The position numbers were made by a program, and so were the translations under genes. Below are positions 33,370 to 43,865 of a stretch of DNA of 64,000 nt, piece by piece. Source of the stretch: Elephas maximus indicus. Lineage: Eukaryota > Chordata > Mammalia > Proboscidea > Elephantidae. Below the pieces are notes generated by a model. That model saw nothing but the letters and a program-made list of their open reading frames with translations, was not told the DNA's origin and did no database searches. The stretch spans positions 62,724,607 through 62,788,606 of the forward strand of contig NC_064835.1 of the NCBI RefSeq assembly GCF_024166365.1. The letters run 5' to 3'. Every line of letters begins with the position of its first letter. Within the stretch, counting starts at the first letter, position 1.

Positions 33370-33524
33370 AACCAAAAACCCTGTTGCCATTGAGTAGATT
33401 CCAACTCATAGTTACCCTATAGGACAGGGTAGAACTACCCCATAGGATTTCCAAGGAGCAGCTGGTAGATTCAAACTGCTGACCTTTTGGTTATCAGCTG
33501 AGCTTTTAACCACTGTACCACCAG
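33370..33524 (-). mobile_element. AfroSINE, antisense, deleted form
   Basis: GGCTCTCCT lies on both sides (33361-33369 and 33525-33533), although its second copy overlaps the SINE head. The body is CCCTGTTGCCATTGAGTAGA to CTGTACCACCAG. Confidence 0.85.
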
Positions 33525-33689
33525 GGCTCTCCTGGTTACTAAAAATAAGTTTGTGAATTAACCCTTTGTAAACTTCTCTGCTTTGCACCTCCATGTCTGC
33601 ATCTGCAAAACACTGAGAGCTGATGCTTGTGTGGTGTTTCCTGGGCCAGGTCCTTTGCTGAGTGCCCCACACATGTCCCGCTTAGTGCT

Positions 33690-33880
33690 CACAGGGGTCT
33701 TGTGAAGTGAGGGATTTCTGTTACCCTCGTTTCATAGATGGATGAGGAAACCGAGGCATAGAGAGCTTAGGTACTTGCCCAAGGTCACACAGCTAGTAAG
33801 TGGACAGGCGGGGACTTAAACCCAGGCAGCCTGGCTCCAAGGTGCACATTTTAACCACTCGACATACTTACTCTCAGGGA
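33690..33880 (-). mobile_element. MIR SINE, antisense
   Basis: ATGGATGAGGAAACCGAGGC, GGTCACACAGCTAGTAAGTG and ACCCAGGCAGCCTGGCTCCA. Confidence 0.85.
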
Positions 33881-33950
33881 CTACCCCCCATACCAACCTC
33901 ACAGGGTTGTTGGGAGAATTAAGTAAGATGTAATTTGGTGTTGTGGAGTG

Positions 33951-34126
33951 TTTTTTTTTTTTTTTTTTTTTTAAAAACTGCTGCTGTCAAGTTGATTCCT
34001 ACTCATAGCAACCCTATAGGGCAGAGTAGAACTGCCCCACAGTTTCCAAAGAGTAGTTAGTGGATTTGAACTGGCGACCTTTTGGTTAGAAGCTGAGTCC
34101 TTAACCACTGTGGCACCAGGGCTCTG
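33951..34126 (-). mobile_element. AfroSINE, antisense, deleted form with long T-run
   Basis: A T-run of about 20 or more bases (the complement of the A tail), then GCTGTCAAGTTGATTCCTAC ... CACTGTGGCACCAGGGCTCT. Confidence 0.88.
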
Positions 34127-34539
34127 TGAGGTATTTAGTAAGAAAAGGGTGGTTGTAGTTATCAGTGGTAGTACGATTAGTGGCTTTGAAGGCCTGCCAT
34201 GGGCTAGAGTCGGATGATCTCCTGACCTCCTCCAGGCAGGAGGCTGGGCACTTCCCGGATCTGGTTGGGCGTCTTCTCCCTCAGGGAAGTTAATGAGAGT
34301 CTTAGCTTAGAGATGGGGCCTGAGGAAGATCCTGATGGTTAAAGAAAGTCCCTTTTTGGAACTCTCTCCTTTAAGCCTGACACTGTGGCCTCTACCATCA
34401 GGAGGATGGTGAGCAGGGGAGGAGCCTCTTGGCTCTTTGGCAGCTCCTGGCCTAATAGGTGAGACCTGTGGGTTTGTAACGGTAGAAACATCCATAGAGC
34501 AGTTGTGGATGGGGAAAAACCAAGTGCCTAAGTTAATTT

Positions 34540-34645
34540 CTAGATTAATTTGTTAGTTCATTGGACAAATATTTGTGTGCCTGCTATTTTAAGTGCTGGG
34601 GATGCAGAGATGAACAGAAAAGTTCTTGCTTATAGAGTAGGGGAG
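34540..34645 (+). mobile_element. L2 3'-end fragment
   Basis: TTCATTGGACAAATATTTGT, AGTGCTGGGGATGCAGAGAT and GAACAGAAAAGTTCTTGC follow the L2 3' end. Confidence 0.6.
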
Positions 34646-34682
34646 GCCTTGTATACATGTATCATTTTGCTGTGTGGGAGAC

Positions 34683-34756
34683 GTATGTGTGTGTGTACAC
34701 ACATATATACACACATACACATTGTGTGCACACACGTGCATGCACACACAGTGTCA
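34683..34756. repeat. TG/CA-rich microsatellite
   Basis: Alternating purine-pyrimidine (GTGTGTGTACACACATATAT and relatives) with self-complementary turns. Confidence 0.8.
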
Positions 34757-35019
34757 GGTTGTGTCGTCTGATGAAGAGTTAAAACAGAGTAAGGGGCAGT
34801 TGTAGTTGGGGACAAGAAACCTGACTTGAGTGAGTGAGTGAGTGAACCAGGGTTTGAAAATCTAGGCCTGTGTCTCAGGCAGAAGGAACAGCAAGTACAG
34901 TGGCCTCGAAGTGGGAACAAGCCTGGTGAGTTGAGGGACCCTAGGAAGGCCTGTGTGGCTTGAGGAAAATAAGATGCAGAGAGCTGTAGGAGCCAAGACC
35001 TGACAGATGGGTCCTTCCT

Positions 35020-35064
35020 CTGTGTGTGTGTGTGCGCGTGTGTGTGCGTGTGTGTGTGTGTGTA
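35020..35064. repeat. (TG)n microsatellite
   Basis: About 43 bp of TG/CG dinucleotides. Confidence 0.85.
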
Positions 35065-35994
35065 ATAAGCAGGGAATTTCAGTAGTCAGCAGGGAGATAG
35101 ATGATGGGGGACTGGGCTGCAGGAGTTGAAATTCTGGGTAGATCTAACAGTTCCAAGTTTGAATGTGGGTGTGAGGAGGGGAAAAATGTGGTTCCTGGGT
35201 TTGGGATCTGAAAAAATAATGGGCAGGAGCTTAGGAAGGGGCACCATTATTTTGGTCATAAGCTGAATTTTGGACTGTTAAGAATTGGGGATGGGGTTAA
35301 AGGGGGTCCCCTGGGAGGCAGGTGTGTCAGGCCCCCACCCCCGGCCCCAGTCTCTGACAGTCACCCTGGGACGTGCATGACCATGGTTGATGTCTGCCCC
35401 AGGCTGGGTCTCCAGAGTGTTGGGCTTTTCCAGTTGTGCTGGGGGACAGCTGTTAGCCCAGCTGTGTTTCCTCATAAATGAGTGGTGAGCTGGGTTGGGG
35501 GATTCTGAGGGTGCCCCTAGAAGGAATAACTTGGGTCATAATGTTAGTAACAGGTGAGGGAACTAGCCCTCCTACCCCTTCCATCCCACCTTTGTCCTCT
35601 GCTTCTGGGGGCGGCGGGGAGTGGCAGACAGGGGAGGAGACTGAGAGCTGAGTCCCAAGTCTGCACTGGGCCTGCTGAACTTTGTCAGGTGGAGCTTGGA
35701 GGCAGGTATTGCGGCTGAGCCAGGGGCTCTTTAAGAGCTTTCCTGTGGCTCACCCTCCCAGCAGTTCTGGACCCTGATGGCTGTAGAAGGCTGGGCTGCT
35801 CTCTGACAAGGTTTTAATAGGCTGGGGATAGGACAAAACCTAACGGTTCTCTCAGGGCTCCATCTCCTAGGATTGTGCTAGCTCTTCGAAAGGGGTTCTG
35901 GTCTTCACACCCCATGTCTGTGGCTCTGTGACGTGTGTCTTTGTCTTTTCCAGCCCCTCACCTCTCAGGGTATTTGCATTCCGCTGTCTGAGAG

Positions 35995-36175
35995 ATGCTA
36001 AACCTTAAAGGCTAGGGACATGGGCTTGGACTCCATCACTTACCAGCCATGTGATGTTAGGCAAGTTACAAAACTTCTCTGCCAGTTAATTTTCTCATCT
36101 GCAAAATGGGCATAATGATCAGTCTCAGGACTGTGTAGGTAGTAGAGGTGCAGAGCCTGGCCCCCACAGCCAGAG
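35995..36175 (+). mobile_element. MIR SINE, sense
   Basis: CCATCACTTACCAGCCATGT, TTAGGCAAGTTACAAAACTT and TTCTCATCTGCAAAATGGGC. Confidence 0.8.
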
Positions 36176-36614
36176 CTCAGTAAGTTTCGCTCTGGCCCGG
36201 CGGTGGCACGGGCATGCCCTGGGAGCGGGTTGGACATGTAGACCCTCAGGTCCGTCTACACTTACCCTGCATCGGAACCTGCACGTTAACAAGACCTGGG
36301 TGCACCTTTTGCGCTCTGCAGTTTGAGAAGCGCTGATATGCGTCTCTCCTGAAGAGCAGTGTCCACGTGCACAGCCAAAAAAAAAAAAAAAAAGGTGTGA
36401 GGAATTTTCTCCTCTGCTCCTTTCCTGATGGGGCCTGACAGTTCTTGGCTGTAGAGGCACCTGGGGCAAGTTCCAGATGATTATCATTTTAATCAAAACC
36501 CCAGTCTCCTGAACACATGCTGCCTGGGCCTTGAGTTCAGGTGCCCCAGACGTGGGAGAGTCAAGGTGGGATGGATGCAGGTGGAACAGTTTAGTACCTG
36601 AGTAAAAGATGTGC

Positions 36615-36801
36615 TTTCAAGTCGATTCTGACTCAGCGACCCTACAGGACAGAGTAGAACTGCCCCATAGGGTTTCCAAGGCTGTAATCTTTATGGAAGC
36701 GGACTGCCACAGCTTTCTCCCACACAGTGGCTGTTGTGTTTGAACCGCCGGCCTTTTGGTTAAAGCCTAACACCTAATCATTATGCCCCCAGCGCTCCTT
36801 G
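36615..36801 (-). mobile_element. AfroSINE, antisense, full form, 10-bp TSD
   Basis: AAAGATGTGC occurs at 36605-36614 and 36802-36811. The body runs TTTCAAGTCGATTCTGACTC ... GGCTGTAATCTTTATGGAAG ... CCCCCAGCGCTCCTTG. Confidence 0.92.
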
Positions 36802-37090
36802 AAAGATGTGCAGGTTGGTGATTTACATGTTGTGCCGAAGAGGAATCCAGGCTTCGAGGACTGGGTGGGTGTCTGGATATTTGTCTCGGGGCAAATATCA
36901 CTGTCGTTCTTCTTGTCTCAGTGAGAATGCTGTTTCGGAAACGGCTTCAGGAAAAGGAGGCCTGGTTCATTTTAGCACTATTTATTAATAGAAAATGCTT
37001 AATAATGCCTGCTCCTCCACTGCCAATGTGTTCTTCTGGTAAGAATGTAGGAATAGCCTCCTCCTCCTGGCAGGGGGAGGGGTGGTGGGT

Positions 37091-37210
37091 AGAGTCCCTG
37101 GGTGGTGCAAATGGTTAACAGGCTCGTTTGGAGGTTTGAGTCTACCCAGAGGCAAGTCAGAAGAAAGGTCTGGTAATCTACTTCTGAAAAACTAGTCATT
37201 AAAAACCCTG
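37091..37210 (+). mobile_element. AfroSINE variant, sense, cut off by a second copy
   Basis: GAGTCCCTGGGTGGTGCAAA at 37090 through TTAAAAACCCTGTGGAG, where the next copy begins at a shared TGGAG. Confidence 0.8.
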
Positions 37211-37403
37211 TGGAGTCCCTGGGTGGTGCACTTGAATATTAGCTGAAAGGTTGGTGGTTCAAACCCACCCAGAGGTGCCTTGGAAGAAAGACCTGGCAAT
37301 CTGCTTTTGAAAAGTCACAGCCTTAAAAACCCTATGGAGCACAGTTCTAGTCTGCACACAAGGGGTTGCTGTGAGTCAGAATCGACTCAATGGCAACTGG
37401 TTC
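37211..37403 (+). mobile_element. AfroSINE variant, sense, head-to-tail with the copy before
   Basis: GAGTCCCTGGGTGGTGCACT restarts the head. The body continues GGTTCAAACCCACCCAGAGG ... CTTAAAAACCCTATGGAGCA ... ATCGACTCAATGGCAACTGG. Confidence 0.88.
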
Positions 37404-37604
37404 GAGGGAGGGGTGAACATTCCTTGGGTCACTTCTCTCAGAAGAAGCAGGTCCTTGGGACTCCGGAAGGCAAGCTTAAGCGGGGCAGGAGAGACGCAGG
37501 CTTCTCCCTGGGTGCCACTTGAGTTTCGCTGAGCCTGAGTGCAGGTGAGGGGAAGACTGGTCTGTGATGCATGAGGTCGTGTAGAGCAGGCAGGAACAAT
37601 TCTG

Positions 37605-38225
37605 CTGTTGAATGCAACAATGTATATAAGGAGCTACACACCCTGACCCAGTGGGATTTAGTCCAGCTACGCAAAGCTGGTCCACCAGTCACAATTAGTT
37701 AATGTAACTCATCACATCAACAGGCTAAAAAAGAAATATATGACCCTATCAATAGATGCAGAAGAAGCATTTGACAGAATCCAACACCTATTCATGAAAA
37801 AAATTCTCAGCAAGCTAGGAATAGAGGGGGATTGTCTCAACTTGGAAAAGAACGTGTACAAAAAACCTACAGTTGACATCATACTTAATAGTGAGAAATT
37901 AGGTGCTTTTCCCCTAAGACTGGGAACAAGACAAGGATATCCCCTCTCACCACTCTCAGCGAGACAAGGATGTCTCCTCTATTCAACATCATACTGAATT
38001 CCTAACTAGTGCAATTAGACAAGAAAAGGAAATAAAAGGTATACACACTGGGGAGGAAGAAATAAAACTGTCCTTGTTTACAGATGGCGTGATTGTCTAT
38101 GTAGAAAACCCCAAAGAATCAATGGAAAACAAAACAACCTAAAACTAATGATTACAGCAAGGGAGCAGAATACAAGGTTAATATACAGAAGTTAATTGTT
38201 TTCCTGTATATGAGGGACAATTCTA
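37605..38225 (+). mobile_element. L1 ORF2 fragment (reverse transcriptase region), sense
   Basis: The region encodes L1 RT blocks in order: [43 protein letters not shown], then further ORF2 in other frames. It is truncated at both ends. A local imperfect duplication at 37929-37984 (AGACAAGGAT twice) shifts the frame after GYPLSP. Confidence 0.85.
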
Positions 38226-38659
38226 CTGTGGTTTCCACGTGTGGGCTGGGTGAATTCAGTCACACAGGAGGGGGTTTTTCCCCCTCCCACTAAAAAGTAA
38301 AGATTCCCAGGCCTGGATCTTCTAATTCAGTAGGTTTTGGATGGTGTCTTGTAATCACTCTATAAAAGAAGAAAATCCTGCACTGATGCAATCCAGGTTT
38401 GGGTGCCGCAGCTGTAGCGCTCTGAAGTTTTGTGAGCCTAGATGCAGCTTGCGGCCTTGATCATCTCCAGACTAATTTTGGCTGATTCTCAGTCACGTCT
38501 GGGCAGTGACATGTCAGGCCTCAGGTTGGACCTCAGAGTTCCTAGGACTTCAGTTGAGGGAGCGAGAGAAGGCGAGAGAGCGTATGCCTAAGCGAGCTAC
38601 CGACTGACATCCAGCGAGAGAGACAGAAATTCCAAAACCGGAGGTCAGGGCAGGGAGGC

Positions 38660-38745
38660 CTGGGAATTGGAGGTCACTATGAGTTTTTTTTGTTTTGTTT
38701 TGTTGGACTGGACTCCATGGCAGTGGGCTTTTTTGGTTTTATTTG
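38660..38745 (+). mobile_element. AfroSINE tail scrap with a TTTTG run
   Basis: GGTCACTATGAG, a TTTTGTTTTG run, then ACTGGACTCCATGGCAGTGG. A SINE 3' end broken by simple repeat. Confidence 0.5.
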
Positions 38746-38884
38746 TTAAAGGAGCCGGCAGATTCCCCTGAAGGCAGGCATGGTACTCAGAGTTAGAGAT
38801 TCTAGAACAGGACAACTCCTGGCAGCTCACCATCCTCGTGGGGAGTGACACACAGCTCCGCATTGACCAGACTTTGCATGTGTT

Positions 38885-38975
38885 ACCCTCTTAGCATCTC
38901 CGGGGGCGCGCCGTTAGCCCCACTCGATGGCCTACTAGACAAAGGCTTGGGGAGGTCACCTGCCAAGGTCACACG
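38885..38975 (-). mobile_element. MIR scrap, antisense
   Basis: GTTAGCCCCACTCGATGGCC ... GACAAAGGCTTGGGGAGGTC ... CAAGGTCACACGC. Confidence 0.5.
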
Positions 38976-41107
38976 CTACATGCGCCCATCCACCCTGCCC
39001 TGCTGCCCCGGCTGTCCAGGCTAAGAGCAGAAGTGAAGGGGTGGGCAGAGCTGCAGGGAAACGGGAACGAGAGCATGGGAGGAGTGATCCCTGAGGGGTC
39101 TTCATGTGTTATTTCTTTACTTTGGAGCTGTGTGTCCTAGGGGATACTCAGTAACTATCTTCAAGGAGTACAGTCCAGCTGGGGAGACAGTGGACACCCA
39201 GGAAATGACAGTACCAGTGGTTATGAAACACAGTGTCGCCAGACCTGGGTAGCATGAGTTGGGTTCAGAGTGTGTATGCTTGATCAGAAAGGGAGGAATT
39301 GGACTGGGCCGGTTGGTGGCTACAGAGAGAACTTGTTAGAGGAAGTGGCACAAATGCCAGGGAGCCACAGCTTATAGGGATGAGATGCTCAGAGCCTGTT
39401 TGTTCTCGAGCGTGCTGTGTGTGGGCTCTGTATGCAGAAAGCCCTCATCTGTTCCATTGTGGGGTCTTCAGGCCCAGTTGGTGGTGATCATGGCATCCAA
39501 GCTTCCCATGGACTGCGTGCTGCACAGCCTGGCAGGTCTGGGGGCTGCTTGGGGGGTGTCTAGACCAGGCAGGAGGGAGCAGGAGCAGTGGGCGGTTGGG
39601 GGGGTGGTAGGGAGGGGTGTGATCTTGCCATCTCAGCCTGTGTGTGTCACACACTGTGGAGGAAGGTCTGCTCTGGGATAGTCCTCGGGGCACCTGAGGT
39701 GCCTGGCAGGTCCGGTTCACTCCTGCCCTGCACTGTTGGCAGAGGGGGGTGGGGTGAGTGAGCAGAGAGATAAGTGGGTGATGGCAGCGGGGAGTCCAGA
39801 GGTAGGCCCCAGCCATTCTTAGCCTCACTCTGTTCTGGATTGGGGGCATATCAGAAAACATTGAGGGAAGCTGTTTCTTTTCCCTTCTGGTCACCCTGAA
39901 AAGCAGATCCAGAGAGAAACTCAAATCCCCTGGGGAAGAGCAGAAGGGGAAGTGACCCAATGGGTGAGGAGCTAGGGGGAGTTGGGAGCAAAGATCCCTG
40001 CCTCACCCTGGGCTAGTGATGCCCCCCCACTTCATCTGACAGGTGGAAGGAGAGAGGACCACCATTCTGTGGTGAAGAAACCAAGGAGCCAAGGTAGAAG
40101 TGGGAGCCTTCCTTTGTCTCTTTTGCTGTTCCAGCACTAACACCTGCTCCTTGTATAAAGTTCAGACAGGACAAACACAGACGATGTAGGAAGAGCCTCA
40201 CACCCAGAGATAACCACTGCTGCTGCTGCGGTGTGTGCAATGTGGCCAGCTGGGGTGAGGGCCCCTGACCTTTGTGCCCAGCAGAGGATGTCTGTGGTTG
40301 CTGATTCCGGCCACTCAGCTAAGGCTGGGTTGTTTTGGGGCTGAAGCCCATAAGCTTCTCTTCTGCCCCACCTCTCAGGATCTCCCTGTGCTAAATGGGG
40401 CCTAGTCCAGGTTGGGGAAAGTGGCTAGGATTTGGGCTTTAAAGAGTTAAAGGGTCAGACCCAAGGCAGACTTCGGGTTGAGAAAGTAAAGGGTTGTGGG
40501 GATGTTGATGCTAGCTGGATGGTCTTACTATTAAATTTCTCCTCTTGTCCCACAAACACCCTCATACACACAGTCCCTTCAGTCTGTCTCTTGCTAGGCT
40601 CTGTTCCCCTCATCTACTCCCCCTCTCCTCTGCTTCACTCTCCCTCCTGCCCCTGCTTCTTAGGAGAGTGTGGATGTGGGTACGTACATCCTGAGCATGG
40701 CCCTTCGCCCTCTCCGCTTGTACCACTGTCAGTCCTGACCTGACGTTTGGAGGGTGTGGTCTCGCAGGTTTGGGAGCGACAACTAATAGCTGGCTCACTC
40801 CTCTGCTCAGGCCATCGAGCGGGTCCCCAAGAAGGGGCGGGCGCATAGCCCAGGAGGAAGTACACAAGGGTTTAGTTATGATAGACTCTCCCAAAGGGAT
40901 GCAACTGGAGTTGCCCCAGGAAAGTCCTTTTTTTTGGAACGACCCTCTTTTCAAAACAAGCCCTTGTAATGACTCAGTTCCGGACATTTGGATGTGCAGG
41001 GACTCGTCATACAGAGAATCCGCTACTCCCAACCCCCATATGTTCACCGGAGGCTCAGGGAGCTGGTGTGTGCAGTAGGTGGATCCCAGGTGGGAGATGA
41101 CCACATA

Positions 41108-41178
41108 GCAGTGCATGTATACATGCATGTGCATGTATATGCATGTTATGTGTGTGGGGTGCACTTGTGTGCACACCA
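41108..41178. repeat. TG/CATG alternating repeat
   Basis: GTGCATGTATACATGCATGT and relatives: self-complementary, alternating purine-pyrimidine. Confidence 0.75.
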
Positions 41179-41769
41179 CAGGGCTGGGAGCCCTCCCATG
41201 ACCAATCTGACTATTTCTACCAGGCAGAGAGGGAAAATCTCATTCCTCAATTTCTAGCTCTCCAGCAGAGACCTGAAGAGCAGACCTGCCCAACATCGGG
41301 GACCTTTCCATCTGGGTTCTCAGGAAGTCTGCTCTCTCAGTCTTTTCTACAGGATGGGTTGGCCTCCCTGGCCTGCTGCAGAATGGAAGAAGAGCAGAGA
41401 GATGGGGAAAACAACAGCAAGAACAAAAAACTTGTAGGGCAAAAGGAGTTGAGAGGGCTTGGGGGAATATAAGACCAGGACAGAAAATGTGGGTTTGAGC
41501 CCTGCCGGTGATTAACTTCCCTCTGTGGCTTTGGGCATATGACTTATGCTTATTGAACTTCCTCCTCTGCCTGTGGTAGCACCTCTGTGAGGGCCAGGGC
41601 AGTGGTGTTGCTCAGGTATTTGCCAGTCATACACATTAGCTTTAAGCTTGAGACTTAAAAACAAAAGCCATCACCTCCCCAGCCTCTGTCCTGCTTCTTG
41701 GGCAGCCACTCCCAACTCACTGAGCTATTCCTTTCAGTATTTACTCCGTACTTCCAAATAATAAGCCAT

Positions 41770-42594
41770 TATTTCCTTTTTTAAAAATTGTAGTAAAATA
41801 TATACTACAAAAAATTTGCCATTTTAATTATTTTTAAGTATACAATTCAGTGACATTAATTACATTCACCTTGTTGTACAACCATCGCCACTATTCATCT
41901 ACTCTAGTATCTACTTCGAAATGTTTTTCATCACCCTAAACAGAAACTTAGCACCCCTGAAGCAATATACCCCATCTCCCCCTCCCCTCCACCTCTGGTG
42001 ACCAGTGATAAACTTTTGTCTCTATGCATTTGGCTGTTCTAGGTATTTCACGTCAGTGGGATCATGGAGTATTTGTTCTTTCGTATGTGACTTATTTCAC
42101 TCAGCATAATGTTGTCAAGGTTTATTCATGTCACAGCATGTATCAGAACTTCATTTCTTTTTATGGCTGAATAATATTCCATTGTATGGATGGACTACAT
42201 TTTGTTTATCTGTTCATCTGTTCATGGACACTTGAGTTGTTTCCACCTTTTGGCTGTTGTGAACAGTGCTGCAGTGAACATTGGTGTGGAAGTATGTGTT
42301 TGAGTCTCTGCATTCATTTCTTTTGGGTGTATACCTAGAAGTGGAATTAGTGGGTCATACTGTAATTCTCTATTTAAGTGTATGAGGAATGGCCGAATTG
42401 TTTTCCACAACAGTTGCACCATTTTACGTTCCCTCCATTAATGCAGCAAGGTTCCAGTGTCTTCGCATCTTCCACAGTAGCCATCTTAGTGGATGCGAAG
42501 TGTCACCTTATTGTGGTTTTGATTTATATTGCTCTAATGACTTTTCATGTGCTTATTGTCTGTAAAGTGGTGCGAACTGTTAACATGGCTAACG
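41770..42594 (-). mobile_element. Old L1, antisense: 3' end and ORF2 C-terminus (first piece)
   Basis: The 3' UTR (GTATACAATTCAGTGACATT, GTACAACCATCGCC) leads into ORF2 C-terminal pieces on the minus strand (RELQYDPLIPLLGIHPKEMN at 42422-42222). A SINE at 42595-42980 interrupts it; L1 text resumes at about 42985 (GGCCATTTGTGTATCTTCCA). Confidence 0.8.
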
Positions 42595-42980
42595 CGCTCA
42601 CTAAAGTTAAAGCTCTTGAGGTTTGAGTCCACCCAGAGGTGCTTCAGAAGAAAGCCCTGGCGACCTACAGAAAAAGCAGCATTGAAAACCCTGTGGAGCG
42701 CAGCTCTAGTCTCACACACACGGGGTGAGAACCCCGTGGAGCGCAGCTCTAGTCTCGCAGACACGGGGTGAGAACCCCGTGGAGCGCAGCTCTAGTCTCG
42801 CAGACACGGGGTGAGAACCCCGTGGAGCGCAGCTCTAGTCTCGCAGACACGGGGTGAGAACCCCGTGGAGCGCAGCTCTAGTCTCGCAGACACGGGGTGA
42901 GAACCCCGTGGAGCGCAGCTCTAGTCTCACAGACACGGGGTCATCGCGAGTCAGAATCAGCCCCACAGCAACTAGTTTAT
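42595..42980 (+). mobile_element. AfroSINE variant, sense, enlarged by an internal minisatellite
   Basis: The head side CTAACGCGCTCACTAAAGTT and GTTTGAGTCCACCCAGAGGT is followed by CCCTGGCGACCTACAGAAAA. The segment that usually reads AACCCTRTGGAGCACAGTTCTA is present six times in tandem, then the tail CGCGAGTCAGAATCAGCCCC. A normal copy is about 200 bp; this one is about 385. Confidence 0.9.
42686..42943 (+). repeat. Minisatellite, 43-bp unit x 6
   Basis: GTGGAGCGCAGC recurs at 42693, 42736, 42779, 42822, 42865 and 42908, exactly 43 bp apart each time. The inner units are near-identical; the first and last differ slightly (CTCACACACA and CTCACAGACA in place of CTCGCAGACA). Confidence 0.97.
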
Positions 42981-42984
42981 TGGT

Positions 42985-43865
42985 CTTGGCCATTTGTGTA
43001 TCTTCCATTGTAGGAAAGTTTATTCAAGTCCTTTTCCCATTTTTAAATTGAATTGTTTGCCTTTTTGTCATTGAACTGTAAGAGTAAGCCATTATTTCTT
43101 ATGCGTGGCTTACAGAGATGATATGTATTTCTTAATATATCAAATTTGGAATTTATCTCTTGACTTATAGAAGATGAAGAATTACCTCTTACACAGTCTT
43201 TCTGCTTCTCCTTCTTCTATCTTCCCAATTAAGTTATAATTTCAGGCTAAGTGGATTTTCATCCTATGTATGTAAATATTGGTCATTGCTAAACCTAATA
43301 GTATACTGGAATTGTTTTCTTTCCTATACAATTTTTGTTTGTTTCTCCTGGAGATAATAGTTGCCTCGTTTTTGTACCTGCTCAGTTTTATTTGTACTCC
43401 TCTCTAGATCTTTCTATATTCCCCAGAAGACTTTCAAGGTTATTTTCCTCAAGGTCAAAATACATCAATAATTTATCAATTTTATTTGTTTCTGAAAACT
43501 TTCTCCTAGGGCCCTTATTATCCTGCACCCAGTGGTATTGCAGAGCTGTTATCTGGGGAGTTCCCTTGCGCCTGGCTTCCTGTGGCCAGTTTTTCTCAGT
43601 CTTGGCTACTCTTTTTAGTAGAGCATAGCTTTTAGTAACCTCTGAGGAAAGATACATGAAAGATAATTTTTTGAGAGTGTACGTGTCTGAAAATGCCTTC
43701 ATCCTTGATTGACTAGGTCTAGAATTCTAGGTTGGAAAGTTTTCCCTCCACATGGTGCCCAGTGTTGCTAATGAAGATTCCAATACTTTTCTTATTTCTG
43801 ACTGTGAAAAAGACTATGAAACTCTTTTTCCTCTCTGGAAGCATTTAGAGTCTCCTCGTTACCAC
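42985..43865 (-). mobile_element. Old L1/HAL1-like element, antisense, left part
   Basis: Starts with L1 antisense text (CCTTTTTGTCATTGAACTGT) and, towards 43680-43750, has the antisense L1 phrase TGTCTGAAAATGCCTTCATC. It appears to continue beyond the RTE block at 50040. The middle (43100-43640) is poorly recognised. Confidence 0.55.

Noticed and set aside
42686..42943. Regular repeats resembling a CRISPR array
   Set aside because: The unit is contiguous with no variable spacers, lies in a SINE, and the genome is mammalian.
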